The notes: a model not told the origin generated them from the letters alone. A DNA stretch of 36,372 bases from Streptomyces soli (GCF_003999195.1 NZ_RJVR01000086.1:1-36372), one strand, 5' to 3'; counted from the first letter of the stretch, positions 15,846 through 24,633 are shown. Program-made: numbers and translations.

Positions 15846-15913
15846 GAAGCGCTTCGATACCAGACCGTGGACCGGTCCGGAGCAGGTGTCCAGAGGGATA
15901 GTCGAAGCGCTTC
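15846..15913. promoter_or_regulatory. Two LacI-type operators GAAGCGCTTC
   Basis: The perfect palindrome GAAGCGCTTC occurs at 15846-15855 and 15904-15913, 58 bp apart. It has the central CGCG-type core typical of LacI-family operators in Streptomyces. The sites lie 41 and 99 bases upstream of the dead LacI gene and were probably its autoregulatory or divergent-operon operators. Confidence 0.75.
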
Positions 15914-15961
15914 AACGCCTGCTCACACGCCGTCCTTGACGGGTTGTTGACAGAGTGACTA

Positions 15962-16002
15962 TTGAGAATCTTAAAAAATGATTACATACTAGGTATGTAA
16001 TC
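15962..16002 (+). promoter_or_regulatory. Promoter with overlapping palindromic operator, S8 protease gene 1
   Basis: TTGAGA (15962-15967) and CATACT (15985-15990), 17 bases apart, form a -35/-10 pair. A perfect inverted repeat, GATTACATAC (15980-15989) and GTATGTAATC (15993-16002) with spacer TAG, covers the -10 box. The arrangement is conserved upstream of the second S8 gene. It is a textbook repressor layout; a dimeric TetR- or PadR-like repressor is my guess. Confidence 0.7.
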
Positions 16003-16099
16003 GGGGGTTTTGTGGGGGGATCGCTCGTGGGGGAACACAACGTGCGCGCGTCTCAGCACGGGACCCTCGTGTCTTCAGACGACGACACCAGGGGAAAAG

Positions 16100-19000
16100 T
16101 TGTACGCAGGCTGGAGAAAGGCGCGCGCGATTGCGCTCGCGACGGGGGTAGCGGCGGCACTCATCGCCTCCGCGGCCATCACGCCCGCAGAGGCGGCATC
16201 CGCCCCCAAGACCGCCGACGCGGTCCAGACCGGCAAGCAGTCCAAGGCCACCTGGATCACCCTGATCACCGGCGACCGGGTCGCGGTCGACGGCAAGGGC
16301 AAGGTGCTGGGCGTCCAGCGCGCCAAGGGCCGCGAGAACGTGGTCATTTCGACCCGCAAGATCGACGGCCACACCTACGTGATCCCGCAGGACGCGGCCC
16401 GGCTGATAGCCACCGGCAAGGTGGACCGCCGGCTGTTCGACGTGACCACGCAGAGCCGCGCGGAGTACCGCAAGGCGCAGAGCCACGGCCTCGGCTACAT
16501 CGTGTCGTACAAGGGCAGCACGCCGGCCGCCAAGGCCGAGCTGCACGACGCCGACGGCACCGAGGTGACGCACACCTACACGAAGCTCAACACTGAGGCT
16601 GTCACCGCCGAGAAGCAGGACACCGCCTCCGTCTGGGCGGCACTGACCAACCCGCCGACCGGCGACAGCCCGTACGCGACGGCCGAGTCGGGCCTGAAGA
16701 CGGTGTGGCTGGACGCGGTTCAGAAGGCCGCCGACATCGACTGGAGCCGGTCGCAGATCGGCGCGCCGACGGCGTGGGCCAGGACGCCGAGCCTCGACGG
16801 TACCGGCGTGAAGATCGCCATCCTCGACACCGGCATCTACAAGTCGCACGCCGACCTCAACGGCACCAAGGTCGCGGCGGAGAAGAACTTCTCCGACGCC
16901 TCGTCCACGACCGACAAGTTCGGTCACGGCACCCACGTCGCCTCCATCGCGGCCGGCACCGGCGCCAAGAACAGCGCCTACAAGGGTGTCGCCCCGGGCG
17001 CGCAGCTGCTCAACGGCAAGGTGCTGGACGACAGCGGCTACGGCCAGGACTCCTGGATCCTGGCCGGCCTGCAATGGGCCGCCCAGTCCGGCGCCAAGAT
17101 CGCCAACCTGAGCCTCGGCGGCACCGACACCCCCGGCACCGATGTGCTGGAGTCGGCCGTCAACACGCTGTCCGACCAGTACGGCACGCTGTTCGTGATC
17201 GCCGCCGGCAACGAGGGCAGCGCGGCGGGCACGGTCGGCTCCCCCGGCAGTGCGGACGCCGCGCTCACGGTCGGCGCCGTCGACAAGAACAGCGCGCTGG
17301 CCGACTTCTCCTCGCGAGGTCCGCGCGTGGGCGACGCCGCGATCAAGCCCGATCTCACCGCCCCCGGCGTGGACATCACCGCGGCCGCCGCGCCCGGCTC
17401 GGTCATCGACCAGGAGGTCGGTGAGAACCCGGCGGGTTACCTGACCATCTCCGGTACGTCGATGGCCACCCCGCACGTCGCGGGTGCCGCCGCCATCCTC
17501 GCCCAGGAGCACCCGACCTGGACCGGCCAGCAGATCAAGGCCGCCCTGGTCTCCTCGACCACGGACAGCGGCTTCGGTTACACCGTCTTCCAGCAGGGCA
17601 CCGGCCAGGTCGACCTCACCAAGGCGATCGACCAGACCGTCACCGCCGACTCGTCGCTGAGCTTCCCCACCGCCCAGTGGCCGCACCAGGACGACACGGC
17701 CGAGCCCAAGACCTTGACGTACACCAACACCGGTGACACGGACGTCACTCTCGACCTGGCGCTCAGCGGCAAGAACCCCAACGGCGGCGACCTGCCCGCC
17801 GGCTTCTTCACGCTGTCGGCCAGCACGGTCACCGTCCCGGCGGCGGCCACTGACGGCACCCCGGGCACCGCGAGCGTGAACGTCACCGCCGACCCCACCA
17901 AGGGTTCGGTCATCGGCGCTTACAGCGCGTACATCACCGGCACCTCCGCCGCCGGCCAGACGGTTCGCACCGCCGCCGGCATCACGCGTGAGGAAGAGTC
18001 GTACACCCTGACCCTCAAGCACCTGGACCGGACCGGCGCCGCCGCGGCGACCTACGACACCTGGGTCATGGGCCAAAACGGCAACATCGCGGACGAGGTC
18101 TACGAGGCCGACGGCACCGTCGAACTGCGCCTGCCCAAGGGCACCTACGGCCTGGACAGCCTCATCTACAGCGCCACCGGTTCCACGCTCAACAGCGCGG
18201 ACATCATCGTCCAGCCGGTGATCGACCTGACCGCCGACAAGACGCTGACGCTCGACGCCCGCAGCACCTTGCCGGTCTCGGTCACGGTGCCGGACAGCGC
18301 GGCCAAGCAGACCAGCGGCACGCTCGTTTACGACACAAACAACGGCACCGGCGCCTACGGCGGCTGGACCCTGCCCAGCTTCAAGAACGTCCGCACCCGG
18401 TACAACGGCGCCGCGCTGTCCTCCTCCGCGTTCCTCGCGAACGTCAGCAGCACCTGGAAGACGACCACGAAGGAGTACAACACCTCCGCCGACCGCACGA
18501 AGTCCTTCTTCACCGGTTACAGCCACGCGACGAAGTCCGCCGATCTCGCGAGGATCACGACGAAGGTCGGCTCCGTCAAGAGCGGCACCTACGGCATCCT
18601 CCTCACGTACAACGACTGGGGCGTCGGCGGGCCGGCCACCCTCACCACGAGCACGCTGGGCTTCACGCGCTCGGTCTACGTCACGGCCAAGACCTCCACG
18701 TGGGGTCAGACCTTCGCCCAGACGTCGAAGAACCTGGCGACGATCAATTCGATCAGCGGCATCGACAACAAGACGTTCACGGCGGGCAAGACCTACACCC
18801 GCTCCTTCAACACCGGCGTCTTCGGCCCGGTGGTGAACACCAACAACGGCATCTACCGCCTCGGCGACAACCTCATCGCCTACTTCGGCCTCTTCTCGGA
18901 CGCCCAGAGCCATGACGGCACCTACTCCTACGACTCGGCGACGACCTCGCTCTACCGCAACGGCACCAGGTTGAAGACCTACAACGGCTCGGTCGACGAG

Positions 19001-19438
19001 GTCGCCTTCACGGTGCCCGCGACGAAGTCGAGCTACAAGCTCATCACCTCGGTCTCCCGCAGCAGTTACGCGGCCGTGAGCAGCAAGATCGTCTCCAGCT
19101 GGACCTTCTCGTCCACGAAGACGGACTACGCCAAGCTGGCGGCCTCGACCGTCCGGTTCAGCCCCTCGCTGTCCCTGACCAACAGCTCCAAGGCCAGCAC
19201 CTCGGTCAAGATCCCGGTCACGGTTCAGGGCTCGGCCGCGGGCAAGAACCTCAAGTCGCTGTCGGTGTACTACTCCTTCGACGGCGGCAAGAAGTGGACC
19301 AAGGTCACCGTCAAGAGCGGCAAGATCACGGTCAAGAACCCCAAAGCGGGCAAGTACGTCTCGCTGAAGGCCAACGCCACCGCCAAGAACGGCAGCACGG
19401 TCAGCGAGCAGCTGATCAACGCCTATCTCACCAAGTAA
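16100..19438 (+). CDS. Secreted S8 family serine protease (subtilase), copy 1
   Basis: This is an exported subtilisin-like endopeptidase of 1,112 aa. I place the start at TTG 16100, behind AGGGGA: the product then begins YAGWRKARAIALATG with a signal peptide ending near AEA, and the paralogue has the same TTG and leader. A propeptide (about 45-215; TWITLITGDRVAVDG) precedes the S8 domain. The catalytic triad is Asp243 (IAILDTGI), His276 (GHGTHVASI) and Ser454 (SGTSMATPHVAG), with oxyanion Asn371. The long C-terminal part (about 510-1112) consists of beta domains (LTYTNTGDTDVTLDLAL and further). It ends in a module with FDGGKKWTKVTVKSGKITV that closes with INAYLTK. No cell-wall anchor is present. 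It is probably a nutrient-scavenging or developmental protease. Confidence 0.95.
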   Translation: MYAGWRKARAIALATGVAAALIASAAITPAEAASAPKTADAVQTGKQSKATWITLITGDRVAVDGKGKVLGVQRAKGRENVVISTRKIDGHTYVIPQDAARLIATGKVDRRLFDVTTQSRAEYRKAQSHGLGYIVSYKGSTPAAKAELHDADGTEVTHTYTKLNTEAVTAEKQDTASVWAALTNPPTGDSPYATAESGLKTVWLDAVQKAADIDWSRSQIGAPTAWARTPSLDGTGVKIAILDTGIYKSHADLNGTKVAAEKNFSDASSTTDKFGHGTHVASIAAGTGAKNSAYKGVAPGAQLLNGKVLDDSGYGQDSWILAGLQWAAQSGAKIANLSLGGTDTPGTDVLESAVNTLSDQYGTLFVIAAGNEGSAAGTVGSPGSADAALTVGAVDKNSALADFSSRGPRVGDAAIKPDLTAPGVDITAAAAPGSVIDQEVGENPAGYLTISGTSMATPHVAGAAAILAQEHPTWTGQQIKAALVSSTTDSGFGYTVFQQGTGQVDLTKAIDQTVTADSSLSFPTAQWPHQDDTAEPKTLTYTNTGDTDVTLDLALSGKNPNGGDLPAGFFTLSASTVTVPAAATDGTPGTASVNVTADPTKGSVIGAYSAYITGTSAAGQTVRTAAGITREEESYTLTLKHLDRTGAAAATYDTWVMGQNGNIADEVYEADGTVELRLPKGTYGLDSLIYSATGSTLNSADIIVQPVIDLTADKTLTLDARSTLPVSVTVPDSAAKQTSGTLVYDTNNGTGAYGGWTLPSFKNVRTRYNGAALSSSAFLANVSSTWKTTTKEYNTSADRTKSFFTGYSHATKSADLARITTKVGSVKSGTYGILLTYNDWGVGGPATLTTSTLGFTRSVYVTAKTSTWGQTFAQTSKNLATINSISGIDNKTFTAGKTYTRSFNTGVFGPVVNTNNGIYRLGDNLIAYFGLFSDAQSHDGTYSYDSATTSLYRNGTRLKTYNGSVDEVAFTVPATKSSYKLITSVSRSSYAAVSSKIVSSWTFSSTKTDYAKLAASTVRFSPSLSLTNSSKASTSVKIPVTVQGSAAGKNLKSLSVYYSFDGGKKWTKVTVKSGKITVKNPKAGKYVSLKANATAKNGSTVSEQLINAYLTK

Positions 19439-19459
19439 CCGCTGGTAGGCAGTGACAGC

Positions 19460-19495
19460 GAGCGGCCCCGGACCTTCGAAGGTCCGGGGCCGCTC
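19460..19495 (+). terminator. Terminator of S8 protease gene 1
   Basis: A self-complementary stretch of 36 bases: GAGCGGCCCCGGACCTT (19460-19476) mirrors AAGGTCCGGGGCCGCTC (19479-19495). It is followed by TTCTGTTG. Its core GGCCCCGGACC recurs in the terminator of the second S8 gene. Confidence 0.9.
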
Positions 19496-19544
19496 TTCTG
19501 TTGCGTAAGTGGCCTGATTTGAACGCCCGTTCCTGAAGTTGCTC

Positions 19545-19585
19545 TTGTGAATTTTAAAAAATGATTACATACTCAGTATGCAATC
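19545..19585 (+). promoter_or_regulatory. Promoter with overlapping palindromic operator, S8 protease gene 2
   Basis: TTGTGA (19545-19550) and CATACT (19568-19573) have the same 17-base spacing as in copy 1. The inverted repeat GATTACATAC (19563-19572) and GTATGCAATC (19576-19585) has one mismatch and spacer TCA. The A-rich block TTTTAAAAAATG between the boxes is also shared. Confidence 0.7.
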
Positions 19586-19683
19586 GGGGGTTCGGTGGGG
19601 GATCGCTCGTGGGGGAAACAATCGCGTAAGCGCGCCTCAACACAGGCTCCCGTGTGTCCAGACGACGACACCAGGGGAATCAG

Positions 19684-22600
19684 TTGCACGCAGGATGGAA
19701 AAAGGCGCGCGCTGTCGCGCTCGCAGCGGGGGTCGCAGCCGCGCTGACCGCCGGCGCCGTGTCACCCGCGGGGGCGACGGTCGAGCAGACGACCGTCAAG
19801 GACCAGCTCACCGCTACAGGCCTCAAGGGCGACGCCAAGACGTGGATCACCCTCATCACCGGTGACCGTATCGGCGTCAACGCCAAGGGCAAGCCCGTCG
19901 CGCTCAAGCGCGCAAAGGGCCGCGAGGGCATACCCGTCCAGGTTCAGACCCTGGACGGGCACACGTACGCGATACCGCTGGACGCCGCCCGGCTGATCCA
20001 GAAGGGCCGCGTCGACCGCAGGCTGTTCGACATCACCACCCTGAGCCGCGCCGAGTACCGCAAGGCGCAGGCCAAGAGTCTCGGCTACATCGTCACGTAC
20101 AAGGGCAGCAAGCCTGCCGCGCAGGCCGAGTTGCACGCGGCCGCCGGCACCGAGGTCACCCACACCTACAAGCGGCTCGACGGCGAGGCGGTGACCACGC
20201 CCACGAGCGACGCCGCCGCGGTCTGGAAGGCGCTGACCAACGAGCCGAAGAACGGCACGCCGTACGCGACCGCCGAGTCGGGCCTCAAGACGGTCTGGCT
20301 GAACGCGCTGCAGAAGGCCGCCGCGGACGACGTCAGCACCAACATGAAGCAGATCAACGCGCCGACCGCCTGGGCCGCAGGCTACGACGGCACCGGCGTG
20401 AAGATCGCCATCCTCGACACCGGTGTCGACAAGGCCCACGAGGACCTGGCCGGCCGGGTCGCGGACGAGAAGAACTTCTCGGCCGCCGACAATGTCGACG
20501 ACCACTTCGGCCACGGCACCCACGTCGCGTCCATCGCGGCCGGCACCGGGGTGAAGTCCGCCGGCAAGTACAAGGGCGTCGCTTCGGGCGCGCAGCTGCT
20601 CAACGGCAAGGTCCTGGACGACAACGGCTACGGCGACGACGCCGGCATCATCGCGGGCCTGGAGTGGGCCGCGGCGTCCGGTGCCAAGATCGCCAACCTG
20701 AGCCTCGGCGGCATGGACACCCCGGGTGTCGACCCGATCGAGGAAGCGGTCAACAAGCTCTCCGCCGACACCGGCACGCTCTTCGTCATCGCCGCCGGCA
20801 ACTCGGGCAGCGCCGCCGGCACGGTCGGTTCCCCGGGCAGCGCGGACGCCGCGCTCACCGTGGGCGCGGTCGACTCCAGCGACGCCCTCGCCGACTTCTC
20901 CTCGCGCGGCCCGCGCGTGGGCGACGGTGCGATCAAGCCGGATGTCACGGCCCCCGGCGTCGACATCACCGCCGCCGCGGCCCCCGGCTCGGTCATCGAC
21001 GGCGAGGTCGGCGAGAACCCTCCCGGCTACCTGACGATCTCCGGTACGTCGATGGCCACCCCGCATGTCGCGGGCTCCGCCGCGCTGCTGGCCCAGGAGC
21101 ACCCGAGCTGGACCGGGCAGCAGATCAAGGCCGCCCTCACCGGCTCCACGACCCCGGGCAAGTACAACCCGTTCGAGCAGGGCTCGGGCCGGATCGACCT
21201 CAGCAAGGCGATCAAGCAGACCGTGGTCGCCGACCCGGTCTCGCTGAGCTTCGGCACCGCCGCGTGGCCGCACCAGGACGACCCGAAGGTGACCAAGCCC
21301 GTCACCTACAGCAACACCGGCTCCGCGGACGTCACCCTCGACCTGACGGCCACCGCCACGGGTCCCAAGGGCGACGCCGCCCCTGACGGCTTCTTCACCC
21401 TGAGCACCAACAAGGTCACCGTCCCGGCCGGCGGCACCGCCACCGCCGACGTGACCGTCGACACCACCCTCGGCGGCGACGTCGACGGCGCCTACAGCGC
21501 GTACATCGTGGCCACGGCCGCCGACGGCCAGACCGTCCGCACCGCCGCCGCCGTGACCCGCGAGGTGGAGTCGTACAACGTCACGATCAAGCACCTCGAC
21601 CGTGCCGGCAACGCGACCGCGAACTACGACGACATCATCCAGAGCCTCGTCGGTGACACCGCCGGCAGCTACTACACCCCCTACGACCCGAGCGGCACCG
21701 TCACCGTCCGCGTACCCAAGGGCCGTTACCTGCTGAGCACCGACGTCTTCGCCGGCGACGGCACCAGCTGGCAGGGCGCCGACTGGATCAACCAGCCGAA
21801 CCTCACTGTCTCCGGCGACACCACCATCACCGTCGACGCCCGCACCGCCAAGCCGATCGACCTCACCGTCCCGGACAGCTCGGCCGTCTCCCAGTTCGCC
21901 TCCCCGGAGTTCTCGGTCCAGGTGGGCGACAGTTTCGGCACCACCTTCGGCTGGTGGCTGGACTCGTACAAGGGCTTCCGCTCGGCGCACCTCGGCCCGG
22001 CCACCGCCGCCGGTGAGCTGCACGAGACGTACGCGGGCACCTGGACCCACGGCAGCACCGAGTACAACCTGGCGTACGGCCGCAGCAAGACCAAGCTCGC
22101 GACCGGCTTCACCAAGCACGCCAAGGCCTCCGACCTCGCCAAGGTCAACGTCAAGCTCGGCGCCTCGGCGAAGAACAAGACCGGCCTGCTGTTCGCCATG
22201 GCGGACACCGGTGGCTTCGGCAGCTCGGGCATCGCCTTCGACCGCAAGCTGCCGACCAGCTACAAGCTGTACGTCAACGGCGGCAGCTCGGTGAAGTGGT
22301 CCTTCGAGTTCGTGCAGATCGACAGCAGCAGCAACAACTTCGAGGCCGACTACTCCACCGGCAACTCCACCCTCCAGGGTGGCAAGACCTACGCCAAGAC
22401 CTTCAACGTGGGCGTCTTCGGCCCGAAGGTCGACAGCACCTACGGTCTGTTCCGTGACGGCAACCAGATCTACGGTTACCTCCCGCTGCTCGCCGACGGC
22501 TCCGGCCGGGTCGGCAGCACGACGTACGACAAGGCCAGCACCACCCTCTACCGCAACGGCGCGAAGGTCGGCTCCAACACCGACCCGGTGACCGGTGAGC

Positions 22601-23037
22601 CCTTCACCGTCACGGCCGCCAAGGCGAACTACAAGCTCACCACCTCGCTCACCCGCAGCGGGGTCGCGGGCGTCACCACCAAGGTGACCGCCGCCTGGAC
22701 CTTCAGCTCCACGAAGACCTCCAAGCTGGTCAAGCTCCCGGCCTCGGCGGTGAAGTTCAGCCCCTCGCTGACCACCGCCAGCACCTCCAAGGCCAAGGCC
22801 TCGGTCAAGGTCCCGGTCACGGTCCTCGGCTCCGCCGCCGGCCGGAACCTCAAGTCCCTGAAGGTGTACGTGTCCTTCGACGGCGGCAAGCACTGGACGA
22901 AGCTCACCGTCAAGAGCGGCAAGGTGACGGTGAAGAACCCCAAGGCCGGCAAGGGTGTCTCCCTCAAGGCCAACGTCACCGACAAGAAGGGCAACACCCT
23001 CTCCCAGGTGATCTACAACGCCTACCTGACCAAGTAG
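19684..23037 (+). CDS. Secreted S8 family serine protease (subtilase), copy 2
   Basis: This is a paralogue of the upstream S8 protease, 1,117 aa from TTG 19684 (AGGGGAATCAG upstream; product begins HAGWKKARAVALAAG). The signal peptide ends near AGA. The propeptide has the same TWITLITGDRIGVNA block. The triad is Asp245 (IAILDTGVD), His277 (GHGTHVASI) and Ser456 (SGTSMATPHVAG), with oxyanion Asn373. The S8 domain is highly conserved between the copies. The middle of the C-terminal half (about 660-960) differs most, for example SYYTPYDPSGTVTVRVPKG here, so substrate or matrix binding may differ. The closing module (FDGGKHWTKLTVKSGKVTV, ending YNAYLTK) is shared. It has its own promoter, operator and terminator, so it is not merely read through from copy 1. 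Confidence 0.95.
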   Translation: MHAGWKKARAVALAAGVAAALTAGAVSPAGATVEQTTVKDQLTATGLKGDAKTWITLITGDRIGVNAKGKPVALKRAKGREGIPVQVQTLDGHTYAIPLDAARLIQKGRVDRRLFDITTLSRAEYRKAQAKSLGYIVTYKGSKPAAQAELHAAAGTEVTHTYKRLDGEAVTTPTSDAAAVWKALTNEPKNGTPYATAESGLKTVWLNALQKAAADDVSTNMKQINAPTAWAAGYDGTGVKIAILDTGVDKAHEDLAGRVADEKNFSAADNVDDHFGHGTHVASIAAGTGVKSAGKYKGVASGAQLLNGKVLDDNGYGDDAGIIAGLEWAAASGAKIANLSLGGMDTPGVDPIEEAVNKLSADTGTLFVIAAGNSGSAAGTVGSPGSADAALTVGAVDSSDALADFSSRGPRVGDGAIKPDVTAPGVDITAAAAPGSVIDGEVGENPPGYLTISGTSMATPHVAGSAALLAQEHPSWTGQQIKAALTGSTTPGKYNPFEQGSGRIDLSKAIKQTVVADPVSLSFGTAAWPHQDDPKVTKPVTYSNTGSADVTLDLTATATGPKGDAAPDGFFTLSTNKVTVPAGGTATADVTVDTTLGGDVDGAYSAYIVATAADGQTVRTAAAVTREVESYNVTIKHLDRAGNATANYDDIIQSLVGDTAGSYYTPYDPSGTVTVRVPKGRYLLSTDVFAGDGTSWQGADWINQPNLTVSGDTTITVDARTAKPIDLTVPDSSAVSQFASPEFSVQVGDSFGTTFGWWLDSYKGFRSAHLGPATAAGELHETYAGTWTHGSTEYNLAYGRSKTKLATGFTKHAKASDLAKVNVKLGASAKNKTGLLFAMADTGGFGSSGIAFDRKLPTSYKLYVNGGSSVKWSFEFVQIDSSSNNFEADYSTGNSTLQGGKTYAKTFNVGVFGPKVDSTYGLFRDGNQIYGYLPLLADGSGRVGSTTYDKASTTLYRNGAKVGSNTDPVTGEPFTVTAAKANYKLTTSLTRSGVAGVTTKVTAAWTFSSTKTSKLVKLPASAVKFSPSLTTASTSKAKASVKVPVTVLGSAAGRNLKSLKVYVSFDGGKHWTKLTVKSGKVTVKNPKAGKGVSLKANVTDKKGNTLSQVIYNAYLTK

Positions 23038-23046
23038 CGCGCAAGT

Positions 23047-23083
23047 GGGCGGCCCCGGACCTGACCCAGGTCCGGGGCCGCCC
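23047..23083 (+). terminator. Terminator of S8 protease gene 2
   Basis: GGGCGGCCCCGGACCTG (23047-23063) pairs perfectly with CAGGTCCGGGGCCGCCC (23067-23083) around ACC, nine bases after the stop. The stem core equals that of the copy 1 terminator. Confidence 0.9.
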
Positions 23084-23099
23084 GTCGTTCGGCGAAGGC

Positions 23100-23600
23100 T
23101 CAGTCCTTCTGCGCGGCAGCCGGCAGCGAGCGCAGCCGCATGGTGCTCGCGCTGGTGCTCGAAGAGCCGGTGCGGAAGGCGTAGTCCAGCATCCTGGCCG
23201 CGTCCGTGTAGCGCTTGGCGCTGGTGGAGCTGTGCAGCAGGACGCCCACGACGGTCCGGCCGTTCCGCTTCGCGGCGAAGATCAGGCAGGGCCCGGCGGA
23301 CGTCCCGGTGCCGGTCTTGATGCCGATGGCGCCGTCGTAGGAGCCGAGCAGCTGGTTGGTGTTGTACCAGGTGTACGTACGGCCGTTGGTGGCCTTCTGC
23401 ACGGTCTTCTGGGCCTTCACGACCGTACGGAGCGTCGTGTACGAGATCGCCTTGGCCGCCAGCTTGGCGGCGTCGCGCGGGGTCGTGTAGGTGTTGCCGT
23501 TGGCCGATATTCCGTCGAACGAGTCGTACTTGGTCCGGGTCATGCCGAACTTGGCGGCCCTGAGGTTCATCTTCTTGATGAACGACGGATAGCCGCGTTT
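23100..23600 (-). pseudogene. 5'-truncated D-alanyl-D-alanine carboxypeptidase (S11 family)
   Basis: The minus-strand frame from about 23600 reads GYPSFIKKMNLRAAKFGMTR, then DGISANGNTYTTPRDAAKLA, and the KTG box IGIKTGTGTSAG. It ends SLPAAAQKD. This is the C-terminal part of a low-molecular-weight penicillin-binding protein that trims peptidoglycan pentapeptides. The catalytic SxxK and SxN motifs, signal peptide and start are missing. The truncation point coincides exactly with a tandem heptamer repeat that separates it from the amidase gene. An ATG at 23570 could start a 156-aa product, but that could not have catalytic activity. Confidence 0.85.
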
Positions 23601-23635
23601 GATCAGCGATCAGCGATCAGCGATCAGCGATCGGC
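23601..23635. repeat. Tandem heptamer repeat (GATCAGC)5
   Basis: There are five head-to-tail 7-bp units, four GATCAGC and a last GATCGGC. They lie at the truncation point of the carboxypeptidase remnant and encode the last residues and stop (23610-23612) of the amidase on the minus strand. Seven is not a multiple of three, so a change in copy number would change the amidase C-terminus. Confidence 0.85.
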
Positions 23636-24371
23636 GCCGCGTCGCCCGCTTGGCCGCCGCCTCGCGCACCGCGGGCAGCCGCGAGTACATCGTCCCGCCC
23701 GGGCATCCGGTCCTCATCCAGTCGCGGTGCCCGGCGAGCGTCGTCACTTCGCGCGTCGCCTTGCTGACAGGGTTGGTGTACGTCATCCTCGCCCTCGGGT
23801 CCAGCCCGTGGAACCGGCACATCGCCGCCACCAGCCGCACCAGTGACGCCTCGGCCGCGTCGGTCGGGGGCCGGTCCGTCAGCGTCGCCAGCAGGGCGAT
23901 CCCCAGGTTGCCCGAGTTGAAGCCCTCCACATGGAAGCCCGTGACCACCCTGCCCTGGCGGTCGTGCGCGGGCAGTCCGTCGTCCCCCGACCAGCGGCCC
24001 TCGTAGATCCGGCCGGACTCGTCGATCAGGAAGTGGTAGCCGATGTCGCCCCAGTCGTTGCTGACGGCATGGTGCTCGTAGATCGCCCGCACCGTCGCCG
24101 CCGGGTCCGGATCGTCGTTCGCCGTATCCGTGTGGTGCACCGTCAGCGCCTGCGCCTGGCAATACAGCGCCGGCGAGTTCTCGGCCCCGTCCGCCTTGAA
24201 CCGCTTCTGCTCGTCCGCCCCCCACGCCGCCCGCGACACGTACTCCACGTCGTACGCCGCCGCAGCCGCCGCCGGCGGCGCGAAAGCCGCCCCGGCCGCC
24301 ACGGCTCCCGCTGCGGCCAGCACTCCCCGGCGGGTCAGCTGGGACGGAGTGGGTCGCGTGGGATTCGACAT
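23610..24371 (-). CDS. Tat-exported N-acetylmuramoyl-L-alanine amidase (PGRP/amidase_2)
   Basis: This zinc enzyme cleaves the bond between N-acetylmuramic acid and the stem peptide. The product is 253 aa from ATG 24371. The N-terminus has a twin-arginine signal, TRRGVLAAAGAVAAG, ending near APPAAAAA. The amidase_2/PGRP fold spans about residues 45-235: SRAAWGADEQ, the zinc ligands in LTVHHTDT, YHFLIDESGRIYEGRW, FNSGNLGIALLA, then AGHRDWMRTGCPG, with the last His and Cys as zinc ligands. The frame extends upstream but without a good ribosome site. The final residues RRRSLIADR are encoded by the heptamer repeat, so the natural C-terminus may have been altered. The D,D-carboxypeptidase remnant beside it suggests a former cell-wall gene pair. 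Confidence 0.92.
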   Translation of the reverse strand: MSNPTRPTPSQLTRRGVLAAAGAVAAGAAFAPPAAAAAAYDVEYVSRAAWGADEQKRFKADGAENSPALYCQAQALTVHHTDTANDDPDPAATVRAIYEHHAVSNDWGDIGYHFLIDESGRIYEGRWSGDDGLPAHDRQGRVVTGFHVEGFNSGNLGIALLATLTDRPPTDAAEASLVRLVAAMCRFHGLDPRARMTYTNPVSKATREVTTLAGHRDWMRTGCPGGTMYSRLPAVREAAAKRATRRRSLIADR

Positions 24372-24539
24372 GAGCCCACCATAGGAAGACCACCCATGGC
24401 GGATCGGGCAAATCACCGTAATATCACCCATATGGTTGCGATCCTCACCTCCGGCGGGACGCTGAACGTGAACCTCCGCATTTCCCCTTCGGAAGGGGTG
24501 AGTACCGTGCGCATGCTCCTCAACGCGCAGCTCGACACC

Positions 24540-24614
24540 GAGACCGCCAAGCAGCCGGCGCACAAGCGACACGTCGGTCTCGACCCCGTCGGCGTGCATC
24601 TTGCCGTTGCCCAT
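24540..24614 (-). pseudogene. N-terminal remnant of an aminoglycoside phosphotransferase-family gene
   Basis: ATG 24614, behind GGGGGGC, begins MGNGKMHADGVETDVSLVRR. The pattern MHADExxTDxxLVRRLL is the typical start of a Streptomyces APH-family protein. After about 24 codons (RLLGG) the similarity stops; the expected FPQWAxLP is absent. About 25 codons survive, with the start site intact. The stretch 24372-24539 to its left, up to the amidase start, shows no recognisable coding signal on either strand. Confidence 0.6.
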
Positions 24615-24633
24615 GAGTGCCCCCCGAAAATAA

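Noticed and set aside
15989..22893. Two minus-strand open frames of about 1,000 codons opposite the S8 genes
   Set aside because: They are antisense shadows with low-complexity Val/Gly/Arg sequence; the plus strand has clear catalytic motifs.
23601..23635. Possible CRISPR-like array
   Set aside because: Units are only 7 bp, head to tail, with no spacers.
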